Assembly: GCA_027487685.1 (NCBI GenBank)
Contig: JAIYDC010000011.1
Span: 1 to 64,000, forward strand
Direction of reading: 5' to 3'
Length of the DNA: 64,000 nucleotides
From: Pseudomonadota bacterium
GTDB taxonomy: Bacteria; Bdellovibrionota; Bacteriovoracia; Bacteriovoracales; Bacteriovoracaceae
The notes below the pieces were generated by a model. That model was given only the letters and a program-made list of their open reading frames with translations, was not told where the DNA came from and made no database searches. Position numbers and translations under genes: made by a program. This document shows, piece by piece, positions 28,664 to 38,966 of the stretch. The stretch's first letter is position 1. Every line of letters begins with the position of its first letter.

Positions 28664-29233
28664 TTATGATAACAAGTTCTTCTTATTATAAATGCCGACT
28701 TTACCAAGTCCATTTACCATAGCGGCTTGGAGGGGGTCATGCAATTTTTCTAGTAAGAGTGATAACTGGATTTTCTGATCTCCATGAAAGCCGGTCAAAA
28801 CCCAGTTTGCAACATCGCCATGAGGAGGCCTCCCGATTCCAATCCGCATCCTTGCGAACTGATCAGTGCCAAGACATTGCGCTATGGATTTCAATCCGTT
28901 ATGGCCGGCAAGGCCACCGCCCATCTTGAAATGAACCTGCCCGAAGGGAATATCGAGTTCATCGTGGATGACGAGAATCTCCGCGGGTTCATGCTTAAAG
29001 AACTGGGCGAACGGTTGGACTGATTCGCCTGAGAGATTCATGTAAGTTTGAGGTTTCAGAGCGTAAAACTTTTTTCCCGCACATGTTGTTTCGGCGTAAA
29101 ACCCCTTAAACTTCACTTTCCAGCTCGCGCTTTTGAATAGTGGGGAATGATCCAGAAGCATCCACGCTATATTGTGTTTGGTATCCGCATATTGAGATCC
29201 AGGATTACCTACACCAACGACAAGGGGAAACAT
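28664..29233 (-). CDS. pth: Peptidyl-tRNA hydrolase
   Basis: VGNPGSQYADTKHNIAWMLLD, KPQTYMNLSGESV, VIHDELDIPFG, GGGLAGHNGLKS. Confidence 0.95.
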   Translation of the reverse strand: MFPLVVGVGNPGSQYADTKHNIAWMLLDHSPLFKSASWKVKFKGFYAETTCAGKKFYALKPQTYMNLSGESVQPFAQFFKHEPAEILVIHDELDIPFGQVHFKMGGGLAGHNGLKSIAQCLGTDQFARMRIGIGRPPHGDVANWVLTGFHGDQKIQLSLLLEKLHDPLQAAMVNGLGKVGIYNKKNLLS

Positions 29234-29234
29234 A

Positions 29235-30179
29235 CTAGATGAAAAGCGAACTAACCGAATCGTGGTTGTAAGTGCGATGAATGGCCTTGGCCAAAATATC
29301 GGCCGTCGTGACGGCTTTAATTTTCTTAAGCTTACGTCCTGCCTCTGAGAGAGGAATCGTATCGGTCACGATAACTGCCTCAAGCTCGTCGCATTCTGCA
29401 ATGCGAGCAATAGCGGGATCAGAAAAAACCGGATGGGTGGCAGCAGCAAATATTCTCTTCGCGCCGTTTTTACGAAGGGCCTTGGCCGCCTGAACAAGTG
29501 TACCCGCCGTATCAATCATATCGTCTATAATTATGCAATCTTTCCCGCTAACTTCTCCAATCACGTTCATGGCCTCGGCGACATTAGGCCCAGTCCGGCG
29601 CTTATCGATAAGAGCAAGGTCTGCATCAAGTTTTTTGGCGTAGTGACGGACTCGTTCAACTCCGCCGGCGTCAGGTGAAACCGTGATCAGATTGGAGCGG
29701 TCTAGATTTTTAACAATATATTCCAAGATAACTGGAGAAGCGAAAATATTGTCAAAGGGAATATTAAAGAAACCCTGAATCTGGCCGGCATGAAGATCCA
29801 TGGTGATCACTCGAGAACAACCAGCAATAGTCATCATATCAGCGACAAGCTTAGCAGTTATCGGTGTCCTCGGAGCGCTCTTCCGGTCCTGTCGAGAGTA
29901 CCCATAGTGAGGGACAACCGCCGTGATAGAGTTGGCCGAAGCACGTTTGAGCGCGTCCACAGTCACCAAAAGTTCCATCAAGTGCTCATTCACTGGTGCA
30001 CAGGTACTCTGAATGACAAAAACATCCGCACCACGAATGTTTTTTTCGATTTCACAGTAGATTTCGCCATTAGCGAAACGTCGCAACTGAGGATTTACGA
30101 GTGGAACATCGAGAAATTCAGAGATCTTTTTGGAGAGCGTCGGATTCGAGGTACCAGAGACCAAAACCATTCGTCTCAC
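29235..30179 (-). CDS. prs: Ribose-phosphate pyrophosphokinase
   Basis: FANGEIYCEIEKNIRGADVFVIQST, YGYSRQDRKSAPRTPITAKLVA, CIIIDDMIDTAGTLVQAA. Confidence 0.96.
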   Translation of the reverse strand: MRRMVLVSGTSNPTLSKKISEFLDVPLVNPQLRRFANGEIYCEIEKNIRGADVFVIQSTCAPVNEHLMELLVTVDALKRASANSITAVVPHYGYSRQDRKSAPRTPITAKLVADMMTIAGCSRVITMDLHAGQIQGFFNIPFDNIFASPVILEYIVKNLDRSNLITVSPDAGGVERVRHYAKKLDADLALIDKRRTGPNVAEAMNVIGEVSGKDCIIIDDMIDTAGTLVQAAKALRKNGAKRIFAAATHPVFSDPAIARIAECDELEAVIVTDTIPLSEAGRKLKKIKAVTTADILAKAIHRTYNHDSVSSLFI

Positions 30180-30213
30180 TCTGAGCTCCTAGGAAGTATA
30201 ACTTGCAGGAAGG

Positions 30214-30288
30214 TGGTTGGGGTGGCAGGGATCGAACCTGCGTATGGCAGAATCAAAATCTGCTGACTTACCACTTGTCGACACCCCA
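30214..30288 (-). tRNA. tRNA-Gln(UUG), CCA encoded
   Basis: Reverse complement TGGGGTGTCGACAAGTGGTAAGTCAGCAGATTTTGATTCTGCCATACGCAGGTTCGATCCCTGCCACCCCAACCA folds as cloverleaf with anticodon TTG. Confidence 0.95.
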
Positions 30289-30449
30289 ACAGAAACATAA
30301 TTAGTTCTCAGAACTATAGTTGAACGATGTCTTTTTAGCAAGCCATCCTTATGGAATTTCGATCTTTTTTGACCATCATGATTGGACACTCTGAAAGGTT
30401 TTTCTTATAGTTTTAAGACTAGGTTAGTCGTCGATTACAAGGAGTTCTA

Positions 30450-31937
30450 GTGAACAATAAGTTCCGAGTGGTGAGTTTTGGTTTAGTTTCTGCCCTGAGC
30501 ATCAATTCTGCCTTCGCCCTCCCCATCGATTGGTCCGGTGTCTTCGGAGCCGATACCCACATGCTAAGTAATACCTGCCGTACTGGAGACAATATTGGGG
30601 CCACTGAAAAGCCACTGCCTACGGATACGCGAACAGGCACCCAGGCACTGAGAAACGGCGATTGTGATGCCAGCTTCCAGACCTACACCTTCCGACTCAA
30701 TCCTAACATCATCATCAATGACGGTGTCACACTCAAGGGTGAGCTTTCCACTGGTCACATCCGTGGGAATTTCGCAGGGTCAGACTCGGCCAACAACCAG
30801 GATGGAAGTGCTAACAACTCCTACTTCTTCACCACACCTTCTCAAAGAAGCGCCTTAAACATCAATCAGATGTATATGGAAATGTACGCTGATACAGCTC
30901 TCATAAAAATTGGCCGGATGTCGCGCCACTTTGGAATGGGACTCGTCTTCGATAATGGAAGTGATCCGTGGGATCGCTTTTTAACAATGTATGATGGAAT
31001 TGAAGCTGAAATGAAGATCGGAAATTTCAGTGTTATTCCACATTACGCCAAAATTTCAAATTATAACGATGGTGCTGAAAATGCACGGGAAGCCTCCGGT
31101 GCTCTTGACGTCCGCGAGCTAGGCTTAATCGCCAAGTATGATAACAAAAATAGTGACCTCGTTGCGAGTGTTCTCTACGCCAAACGCTCTTCAGAACGGC
31201 AAAGCTCTCTCTACAATTCAAACTCCGCCGCCGCAGATAAATTAGAGCGTGGAAAGACCGAAGTGACTGTGATTGAACCCTACGTCGCCAAGCGCTGGAG
31301 TAAACTGCGTGTCTCGGCCGAGGGGTCACTCCAGAGCGGCGATTACGGTAATATCTATGGTCCAAATGAGTCTTCAAAACTCTCGGCGCAAGCCTACGTT
31401 GCGGAGGCGAAATATGACCTGAATCCGAAATGGGATATTGGACTTCTCGCCGGACAGATTTCCGGAGATAAGGGAGAAACTAGTAAGTTTGAGGCCACCT
31501 ACCTCCACCCTAATTTTCATGTAGCCGATCTCATGTTCCGTTACAATTACGCCGCTATCAATGAAGGGGGACGGTCGATTTTTGATTCCTCCATCACGAA
31601 TGCTCGTTTCTTTAAGTTTTATGGAAACTTCAAAACTGACAAGTGGACCTGGAAAGGGGCCGTCGTTATGGCGAATGCCTTGGAAACTGCCACCGCTGGA
31701 AAGCAGGCTTACCATCACGAAGAAAACTACCGCTTTACCTCGACTCAAAAACAGGACGCTTCTTACGGATATGAGATCGACCTCGGTTTTGACTATATGT
31801 GGAACCCGAACGTCATGATCTCTGGCTATTATGGCTATTGGGCAGTCGGGGATTATTACGCTTTTTCAAATGCCACGAAAGAACTTTCACTTCAGAACGT
31901 GCATGGCGGCGGAATGCGGGCCACGCTTCAGTTCTAA
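30450..31937 (+). CDS. Outer-membrane porin-like beta-barrel protein
   Basis: Signal peptide ending SAFA, repetitive amphipathic strands, ends in C-terminal RATLQF. Confidence 0.7.
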   Translation: MNNKFRVVSFGLVSALSINSAFALPIDWSGVFGADTHMLSNTCRTGDNIGATEKPLPTDTRTGTQALRNGDCDASFQTYTFRLNPNIIINDGVTLKGELSTGHIRGNFAGSDSANNQDGSANNSYFFTTPSQRSALNINQMYMEMYADTALIKIGRMSRHFGMGLVFDNGSDPWDRFLTMYDGIEAEMKIGNFSVIPHYAKISNYNDGAENAREASGALDVRELGLIAKYDNKNSDLVASVLYAKRSSERQSSLYNSNSAAADKLERGKTEVTVIEPYVAKRWSKLRVSAEGSLQSGDYGNIYGPNESSKLSAQAYVAEAKYDLNPKWDIGLLAGQISGDKGETSKFEATYLHPNFHVADLMFRYNYAAINEGGRSIFDSSITNARFFKFYGNFKTDKWTWKGAVVMANALETATAGKQAYHHEENYRFTSTQKQDASYGYEIDLGFDYMWNPNVMISGYYGYWAVGDYYAFSNATKELSLQNVHGGGMRATLQF

Positions 31938-31952
31938 TACCGATTCCAATTA

Positions 31953-31976
31953 TAAGCCCCCTTATAGGGGCTTTAA
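31953..31976. terminator. Intrinsic terminator between convergent genes
   Basis: aagcccc-cttata-ggggctttaaaa hairpin. Confidence 0.6.
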
Positions 31977-31990
31977 AAACTCACAAATTT

Positions 31991-34069
31991 TTACCAAGTT
32001 CGTCCCCAGACTGGGAACCCTCGGTTGGGTTGTGGCTGATTCCAATATACATAAGGCGGTACTTGTTGGTTTTGTATTGGCATCTGCTGCTGTCCCATAC
32101 CCCAGTTAAAGGCATAGGCGTCTTGACCTAAATTAGGCTGTTGCTGATTTTGCATGAACTGAGGCGGCTGGCCGGCGAATATGTTATTGTTCTGAAAAGG
32201 GACCACGGGCATTTGTGCTTGCTGAGGCATGAATCCAGCTGACTGAGGAAAGACAAACCGGTTCTGGCCCTGATCTTGTGCCTGAGGTAGTGGCGCTGCT
32301 GCGACCTGAGGTCTTGATGGCGCAGCAGTTGTGTCTTGAGCTGGTGCCGATCTTCTCGGTTCCTCTGATGGAACTTCCTCGCCATTTTGCTGGGCCACGT
32401 GGCGACGGCCCTGGGCCTCAAGTTCACCGTACTCGCGAGCTTTGGCATCGTATTCTCTAGCACGTTCCTCATCGACATTGTTGTAGTGAGTGAGAAGTGC
32501 CTGCAGCTCTTGGAGACGTTCCATTGTTTCCTGCACACAGCGCTGGGCATTTCTAAAGTAGCGGAAGCAGTAACCGTTCGGCTGTTGAGCACGAGCAGCT
32601 TCCTGCTCCATTTCCGCTCTGAAATTTTGGTTCCTAACCTGAATGTTATTTCTCATACGCCGGGCCAGCGCCTCGTTTTCAGCTGCCCTACCTGAGCTCT
32701 GACCAGTACGGTATTCGTAGCGTTCCTTCTCCGTCACAAGGGCGCGGGCGAAGGCCTGGCGACCCGCTACGATTCTTTGGGAAGCAACACCAGGAGTAAT
32801 AACCACATTATCTTGACGCGCGCCAAGACGCTGGTGGTTTTCCAAGCTTAGCTTAAGGCTATTAATGCGTTCTGCTTCATCGAAGCGACCGTCACGAATG
32901 AGTCGCGTGATATGAGAAGACATAAAATATGGTCGCCGGTTCAGAGCAGAAATCTCAGCGAGGGCCGCTACGAGCTCGTCTTGTTTGGCCTTCTTTGCAT
33001 CTCCCTCGAGCTCAATCATTTCCTCGTAGAGGGCACGGGCACGATCAATTTTTGGTTGAACGACATACCGGTCGAAGTCAGCAACAACTCTCATGTCTTC
33101 TTCGTTAAAGCGACCTGCTTCAATATTCGTTGCAGCTTTCTTCGCCGCTTCCAAAATGAGACGGTCTCGGACCTGACCAAGCTCACCCGCATAGCCTTCG
33201 TACCTTTCGATAAAGTCAGCAAGCCGGGCGTATTCCTCAGGTCGACAATCACGAAGCCTTGCCGCCTCTGCGTCCAAGCGCTGTCGTTCAGCATCATCTG
33301 CCGAGACAAGGTTCCTAAGGGTCGGATGGGCAGCCTCATAATGATCACACCCATCAATGTGCTCGAAGCTCCCATGCCTGGCCCGCAACAATGGGGATGC
33401 CGGACCATGGGAAAGGAAATAAAGCTTTCCGGAAGCGTCTACGCCATCAAAACGTTCGTTCACTGGGGTAGTATAAATTGCACCTGGGACGACTCGGCCA
33501 TTCACTACAACGCCTGACCTCTGAAGACATTCTTCAAATCCCTTCATGGTTGGCTTCAAGACCATAGACTGATGTTCTTTGAATTCTCCGTTTTCGACTT
33601 TCGCAACTCGATACGAACAGCCCTCAGAGGTACAGTTCTCCCCATGCTTTATCCTGACTTCGATAGCGTAGGCCCTCTGACCTTGAATTTCAGGTTTCTT
33701 CAGCGTCCACTCGAGCATCGAAGAGCAGTTACCAATCATCTCTGGCGCTGAAACCGTTAAGCGACCTGAACGACCGTCGTGCATGATCCGAAGCTGAGGT
33801 TCACGTTCCTGGAGAAGAGAGGTGACAAAATTCAGAGGTAGGGAGGACTGATCATTTTCCTCGCACCTAGCGGCACCTGAAGAGCGGGAGACCTGTGATG
33901 CCGTCACCTCTGGTGCAGTCGTCGTTCGCACAGTCTGCCCCGGGGTCCCATTGGGTCTGGTTGCATTTGCTGGCAATGCCCCTTGGTGTTGAGTCAAAGA
34001 ACTCAATATACTTTGTGCGTGCGCATGAACGGCAATTAAAGATATTAGAAGGAAAGGGATCTTTTTCAT
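31991..34069 (-). CDS. Large secreted hypothetical protein with Gln/Asn/Pro-rich C-terminal tail
   Basis: Signal peptide MKKIPFLLISLIAVHAHAQ (ORF open from 34096), charged helical middle, tail QQAQMPVV...QNQQQPN...GQQQMPIQNQQ. Confidence 0.6.
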   Translation of the reverse strand: MKKIPFLLISLIAVHAHAQSILSSLTQHQGALPANATRPNGTPGQTVRTTTAPEVTASQVSRSSGAARCEENDQSSLPLNFVTSLLQEREPQLRIMHDGRSGRLTVSAPEMIGNCSSMLEWTLKKPEIQGQRAYAIEVRIKHGENCTSEGCSYRVAKVENGEFKEHQSMVLKPTMKGFEECLQRSGVVVNGRVVPGAIYTTPVNERFDGVDASGKLYFLSHGPASPLLRARHGSFEHIDGCDHYEAAHPTLRNLVSADDAERQRLDAEAARLRDCRPEEYARLADFIERYEGYAGELGQVRDRLILEAAKKAATNIEAGRFNEEDMRVVADFDRYVVQPKIDRARALYEEMIELEGDAKKAKQDELVAALAEISALNRRPYFMSSHITRLIRDGRFDEAERINSLKLSLENHQRLGARQDNVVITPGVASQRIVAGRQAFARALVTEKERYEYRTGQSSGRAAENEALARRMRNNIQVRNQNFRAEMEQEAARAQQPNGYCFRYFRNAQRCVQETMERLQELQALLTHYNNVDEERAREYDAKAREYGELEAQGRRHVAQQNGEEVPSEEPRRSAPAQDTTAAPSRPQVAAAPLPQAQDQGQNRFVFPQSAGFMPQQAQMPVVPFQNNNIFAGQPPQFMQNQQQPNLGQDAYAFNWGMGQQQMPIQNQQVPPYVYWNQPQPNRGFPVWGRTW

Positions 34070-34132
34070 ATCATCCTCAAAGTTGAGTCTTCTCACCCTC
34101 TTTTCGGATGAGATCTCTTGAAACTTAAGAGG

Positions 34133-36127
34133 TTAGATAAGGGAGTAGGGGTCTATATCGATTTTGTAAGAAACCGAGCTCATGGACTTGTAATTTAACT
34201 CAAATGATTTCAGAAGGTTGTGAAGTTGAGCCAAGTCACCGGACTTAAGAAGTATAGACCAAGTAAACTGGTTAGACTTCTTCTCAATATGTGCAGGTCG
34301 GGGTCCAAGGATTGTCACTTCATTGAAGTGTTTTCCTACGAGGTCGCGCAATATGGGGGCAACATGATCATTCACGTGGCCGATGAGACGGTCCTGAAAG
34401 CGTGAAGAGAAGTGGATCATGGCGAGTCGTTTAAACGGGGGGCAATCACAAAGTTTCCGGATCTCGAGCTCTTCCTCATAAAATCGATGAAAGTCATGGG
34501 CCTTAACGATTTGGAAAAGGGTGTTATCCGGATTTAACGTCTGGATGAGAACACGACCGTCCTGAGAATAGCGCCCGGCCCTGCCTGCAACTTGGGTAAG
34601 AGTCTGGTAAACCCTCTCCGAAGATCGGAAATCAGGAAAATTTAATTGGTTATCAATTCCCAGGATAAGCACCAACTTAACCTTCTCGAAATTGTGGCCC
34701 TTTGAGAGCATTTGGGTCCCTACCATTAGATCAATCCTTCCTGCATGGAAGTCACCCAGCCGCTCCTCGAGTTGCTTAAAAGTTTTAATCTCGTCCCGAT
34801 CAAAGCGCTCAATCTTTTTATCAGGAAAATGGCTGCGAAGAATCTCCTCCACCTTTTCAGTGCCAAAGCCTTTTTGGGACAAGGTGAGGCAACCACATTC
34901 CGGGCATTGAGTATTGAGCGGTTCCTTATAATCACAATGATGACATGCGAGTTGATTCTTGCGCTTATAGTACCTAAGAGAAATGGAACAATTGGGACAA
35001 TTAAACTGATGCCCACATCCGCGGCATTGAAGGTAGCTGGCAAAACCAAGTCGGTTAACGAAAACTAAGACCTGCTCCCCTTTCACGAGGGCAGAACGAA
35101 TCGCCTCAACTGACGCAGGAACTAAAGGCCATATCTCCTCTGCGGCACCGGACTTATCCCGTGCATCCACGAGGGTAATCTCAGGCAAAGTTGCTTGCCC
35201 GGCCCGATCCCGCATCTCAAACAGACCATGACCGCCACGGTGAAAGTTATAATAGGACTCAAGGCTTGGCGTTGCAGAGCCCATGACGATCGGTATGTTT
35301 AGAAGCTGGGCTTTTTTGGCGGCTACGTCTCGAGCGTTATAGGGACAACGATCGTCCTGTTTAAATGAAGTGTCGTGCTCTTCATCGATCACGATAAGAC
35401 CAAGGTTTGCCACAGGAATAAAGATCGAACTACGAACTCCAAGGATTAGCGCTCCCCGCTCCATTCCGCGTGCTGCAAGCCAAATCTGATACTTTTGTGA
35501 ATCCGAGAGCTCTGAATGATAAGTAAGAATGGGGGCAGAAAGGTAGCGGGCAAAGGTTGCAACGAACTGCGGAGTCAGGTTGATCTCTGGAAGGAGAAAG
35601 AGAACACTCTTCCCACTGTCGATCGTTGCCTTTATCAGGTCCAGGTAAACCACTGTCTTGCCGCTTCCGGTAACCCCATGAATCAAATGTCTTTGAAATC
35701 CACTGAGGCCATCCCGGATAGAGTCAATGATAGAGCGCTGAGCAAGATTCGGTGAGAATTCAAGCGGCCTTCCTTCCCCTTGTGTCTGCTCAAGGCCTCG
35801 AGGACGCTTGAGATGATGGGGAAGACAGTCGAAAATAAGTTGACCCAAAGGATAGTGATAGTAGACGGACATCCACTCAAAGAGCTCAAGCTCGCGCTTA
35901 TCGAGACACCAATCCGGTACCCGAGATGTTATTGCCTTTATTTTTTCCACCGGAGTCTCAGTGAACTCTCGTGACGCCGAAGCATCGGGCTCAATCACAC
36001 AACCGAGCGCCGTTCTACGACCAAGAGGAACTTCTACTACCTCCCCGCGCGAAAGAGCACCATCATAAAAGTAAAGGAGACCCTGGTTCTTTAAAGGGTA
36101 GTTAACAGCTATGCGGGCAACATTCAT
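34133..36127 (-). CDS. priA: Primosomal protein N' (PriA helicase)
   Basis: GVTGSGKTVVYL, DEEHD, eight-Cys zinc region CRGCGHQFNCPNCSISL...CHHCDYKEPLNTQCPECG, VAGRAGR. Confidence 0.95.
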   Translation of the reverse strand: MNVARIAVNYPLKNQGLLYFYDGALSRGEVVEVPLGRRTALGCVIEPDASASREFTETPVEKIKAITSRVPDWCLDKRELELFEWMSVYYHYPLGQLIFDCLPHHLKRPRGLEQTQGEGRPLEFSPNLAQRSIIDSIRDGLSGFQRHLIHGVTGSGKTVVYLDLIKATIDSGKSVLFLLPEINLTPQFVATFARYLSAPILTYHSELSDSQKYQIWLAARGMERGALILGVRSSIFIPVANLGLIVIDEEHDTSFKQDDRCPYNARDVAAKKAQLLNIPIVMGSATPSLESYYNFHRGGHGLFEMRDRAGQATLPEITLVDARDKSGAAEEIWPLVPASVEAIRSALVKGEQVLVFVNRLGFASYLQCRGCGHQFNCPNCSISLRYYKRKNQLACHHCDYKEPLNTQCPECGCLTLSQKGFGTEKVEEILRSHFPDKKIERFDRDEIKTFKQLEERLGDFHAGRIDLMVGTQMLSKGHNFEKVKLVLILGIDNQLNFPDFRSSERVYQTLTQVAGRAGRYSQDGRVLIQTLNPDNTLFQIVKAHDFHRFYEEELEIRKLCDCPPFKRLAMIHFSSRFQDRLIGHVNDHVAPILRDLVGKHFNEVTILGPRPAHIEKKSNQFTWSILLKSGDLAQLHNLLKSFELNYKSMSSVSYKIDIDPYSLI

Positions 36128-37113
36128 CAGAGCAGGAACTCAGGTCTCGCCTCATGAGACTCTTTACCTTTTAAGAGCAAGTCCCAGTTTCTAAGACGCT
36201 TCACGAGGTCCTCTTCTCGCTCAAGATAATGTCGAACAGCGGTTACCTCGACCTGGTACTGGTCACCATTATATGCTTTGATCAAAAGAAAACGCGGAAA
36301 AGAATGACTACCATTGGCGAGCCAATAGTCTTTGCAAATGATTTCAAAATCTCCCGTTCCGCTTGTGTACCGGAGCTTTTGGACGTCGCGTTCTTTGAAC
36401 GAAACAAGGGCCTCAAAGCTCCCCGCAATTACCCGCCATGAAATCTGGTTATCGTCCTTAGTGAGGCCAACCTGCCGGGTGTCTGTATACATAGATGCGG
36501 CCATCAAGGCCTGGGCCCTATCCCTAGCAGCGGAGTCCGAGGGTTGTAACGGGTTGATTGCAGTCTTTCTTGCGTTACGATCGCGGGCAACCGTTAGCAG
36601 GTAGCGTTTATAATCCGCCAAGAATTCAATCTTCTCTCGATTAATTAGTTCGCTGTTCAGCCGCAGGGGTACTCCCAGCGACTTTAAATAGTTCACCAAA
36701 TGAGAACCGTTATTATAGGTCATCGAATGAAGAAGGGCGAAGAAGATCCCGCGCTCAGCGGCTTCCGGAGTAGGCTTGATAGTATAGGAGGTAAAATTCG
36801 GATAATAGGTTTTATGTAACAGTGAACTCTCGGAAAATGACGAGTTACCGTAACGAGTCTGGGCAACCTTGAGTCCATCAGTACTTTTAGTTAAAAAAAT
36901 CTTGTAGTAGTCTTCGGCGTTCTCCGCTACAGATGTTGCAGTTCCGCCTTCAGCATTATCTGCAGGTCGAAGCCTCTTTACGACCAAGCTCAGAGATACA
37001 CCATTGACAGTGACATCAGGATTCGCCCCATGCCGGAAGAGGGACTCAACAGTTGGAACGTAGCCAAAAGCGGAGCTTGAGAGAAAAATTAAACAAAGGA
37101 GTGCCCTGATCAT
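36127..37113 (-). CDS. Secreted hypothetical protein
   Basis: Signal peptide MIRALLCLIFLSSSAFG; no recognised family. Confidence 0.55.
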   Translation of the reverse strand: MIRALLCLIFLSSSAFGYVPTVESLFRHGANPDVTVNGVSLSLVVKRLRPADNAEGGTATSVAENAEDYYKIFLTKSTDGLKVAQTRYGNSSFSESSLLHKTYYPNFTSYTIKPTPEAAERGIFFALLHSMTYNNGSHLVNYLKSLGVPLRLNSELINREKIEFLADYKRYLLTVARDRNARKTAINPLQPSDSAARDRAQALMAASMYTDTRQVGLTKDDNQISWRVIAGSFEALVSFKERDVQKLRYTSGTGDFEIICKDYWLANGSHSFPRFLLIKAYNGDQYQVEVTAVRHYLEREEDLVKRLRNWDLLLKGKESHEARPEFLL

Positions 37114-37994
37114 AGCGAAAGTCCATTTTTCTGAAGTCGGGTTTTAATCGTTGCTAGAAACTTATCACGAATTTCTGGATCCTTCAGGGCAAAATCGACA
37201 GTCGCCTCGAGGTAACCAAGAACATTACCCGTGTCAAACCGCTCGCCTTCGAAGCGGTAAGCGAAAACATCTCGTTGCTGGCACAAAATATTAATCGCAT
37301 CGGTCAGTTGGTACTCATTCCCTGCACCTTTAGGAATCGTTCTGAGAATTGAGAAAATCTCAGGTGGCAGTATATAGCGGCCAGGTGTCGCAAGGTTCGT
37401 CGGCGCATCCTGGGGCCTTGGCTTTTCAACCATACCAGTCATTTTAAGCGTCTTCTCATCAATAATATCACCCTTCACTATCCCGTACTTATCTGTTTCT
37501 GAAGCGGAAACTTCCATGACTCCAATAACTGCGGCGCCAGATCGAGCCTCCGAAACCTCTATGAGCTGCTGGATGGCCGGCTTTGGGTTTCGGACAATAT
37601 CGTCTCCGAGGAGAATCGCGAAAGGTTCATCCCCTATAACATCCTTGGCGCAAAGGACTGCGTGACCAAGGCCTAGTTGTTCTTTTTGACGGACGCTTGT
37701 GACCTCTACCATCGTCCCAATTCGTCTCACCAGCTCGAGCTCCTTGCTCTTTTTATTGCGCTCAAGGAAATGTTCAAGCTCAAGGTTTCGATCAAAGTAA
37801 TCTTCCACTGAAAATTTCCCCGCCGCAGTAACGAAAACGATCTGCTCTATCCCCGCATTCACCGCCTCCTCGACGATGTAGTGGATCATAGGAACATTAA
37901 TGATAGGGATGATTTCCTTTGCGATCTCTTTTGTCGCTGGCAAAAACCGAGTTCCTTTACCTGCGATAGGGACGATGGCCTTTCGGATTTTCAT
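37110..37994 (-). CDS. galU: UTP-glucose-1-phosphate uridylyltransferase
   Basis: KAIVPIAGKGTRFLPATKEIAKEIIPIINVPMIHYIVEEAVNAGI, ILLGDDIV, RFDTGNVLGYLEA. Confidence 0.95.
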   Translation of the reverse strand: MKIRKAIVPIAGKGTRFLPATKEIAKEIIPIINVPMIHYIVEEAVNAGIEQIVFVTAAGKFSVEDYFDRNLELEHFLERNKKSKELELVRRIGTMVEVTSVRQKEQLGLGHAVLCAKDVIGDEPFAILLGDDIVRNPKPAIQQLIEVSEARSGAAVIGVMEVSASETDKYGIVKGDIIDEKTLKMTGMVEKPRPQDAPTNLATPGRYILPPEIFSILRTIPKGAGNEYQLTDAINILCQQRDVFAYRFEGERFDTGNVLGYLEATVDFALKDPEIRDKFLATIKTRLQKNGLSL

Positions 37995-38038
37995 AAATGT
38001 CCTTGTTTTAGAGAGATTAATTCTCTACATTTTTTCTT

Positions 38039-38935
38039 ATGAAGAAAATACTTATCATAGCGATTCTGGTACTTGTGGGCCAGCAGTCCTGGGCCCAAGT
38101 GCGGGAATTCCAAACGACGCGCCTAATGTCGACCGCAGGAACAGGAGTGGCGAGCATCCTTTCTACCGAAGCTGCCATTTTAAATCCAGCAGCGTCTACG
38201 TTCGTAGAGGGATCGAGTTTTTCTTATCAATCTTACCGCACTTCGCTCCAGCAGGAGAGCGATGTTCGCGAGACCTGGCCAAATCAATTTCCGCGAAGCA
38301 ACCGCTCCCAGGGAAGCTTCATGTCTGATAACTCTGGTCCGGTAAAGGGCGGTGCGGCGTTCATCACCCAGGATGAGAATAACTTTGAGCGCCAACGTCT
38401 CGTTTTGCACGGCTCTGCTCCTATGGGGGGCGCAACGTCCATGGGAGTTAGATACAGCTATATTCAGGACAAGAGGCCAGTCCAATTTCGTAATCGTCAT
38501 CAAATTCATCACCAAGCGGCACTTGGTCTTACGCATATTGTAGACGAGGATACTGTCCTTGGCTTGGTAATCATAGACCCTACGCGAGCGACACGAGGCG
38601 AGGAGCGAGCGATTGCGGGTTTCCAGTACACGCTTGCTGACAGGTTTACTTTACTCGGTGATGTGGGAATCCGTTATACCCGACGAGCGTCAGAAGATTA
38701 CCTTTGGAGCGGAGGAGTTCAAATGAATGTCTTCAGTGACTTTTTTCTTAAAGTCGGCCAATCCTTCGACAACATCTCAAAATTAAAAGGCACTGGCTGG
38801 GGCGTTAGCTGGATCGGTCCGCGGCTTGGCGTCGAATTTGCTCAACGCACCTCCGAACAGTTTGACTCAGGATACTACGTCTATAAAGACGAAAGAATAG
38901 TCGACACTTCTTTGTCAGCAGTCATTAAATTCTAA
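38039..38935 (+). CDS. Outer-membrane protein (FadL/OMPP1-like N-terminus)
   Basis: Signal peptide; MSTAGTGVASILSTEAAILNPAAS resembles FadL-type N-terminus; beta-rich. Confidence 0.5.
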   Translation: MKKILIIAILVLVGQQSWAQVREFQTTRLMSTAGTGVASILSTEAAILNPAASTFVEGSSFSYQSYRTSLQQESDVRETWPNQFPRSNRSQGSFMSDNSGPVKGGAAFITQDENNFERQRLVLHGSAPMGGATSMGVRYSYIQDKRPVQFRNRHQIHHQAALGLTHIVDEDTVLGLVIIDPTRATRGEERAIAGFQYTLADRFTLLGDVGIRYTRRASEDYLWSGGVQMNVFSDFFLKVGQSFDNISKLKGTGWGVSWIGPRLGVEFAQRTSEQFDSGYYVYKDERIVDTSLSAVIKF

Positions 38936-38966
38936 GCTCCTGATAGTTTAATTCCGATAACTTGTT

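Noticed and set aside
29790-30266. 158-aa plus-strand ORF running through prs and the tRNA gene
   Set aside because: Antisense to prs and overlaps tRNA-Gln; spurious
32912-33517. 201-aa plus-strand ORF inside the large secreted protein gene
   Set aside because: Antisense shadow ORF of a GC-biased coding region; no signal or domain pattern
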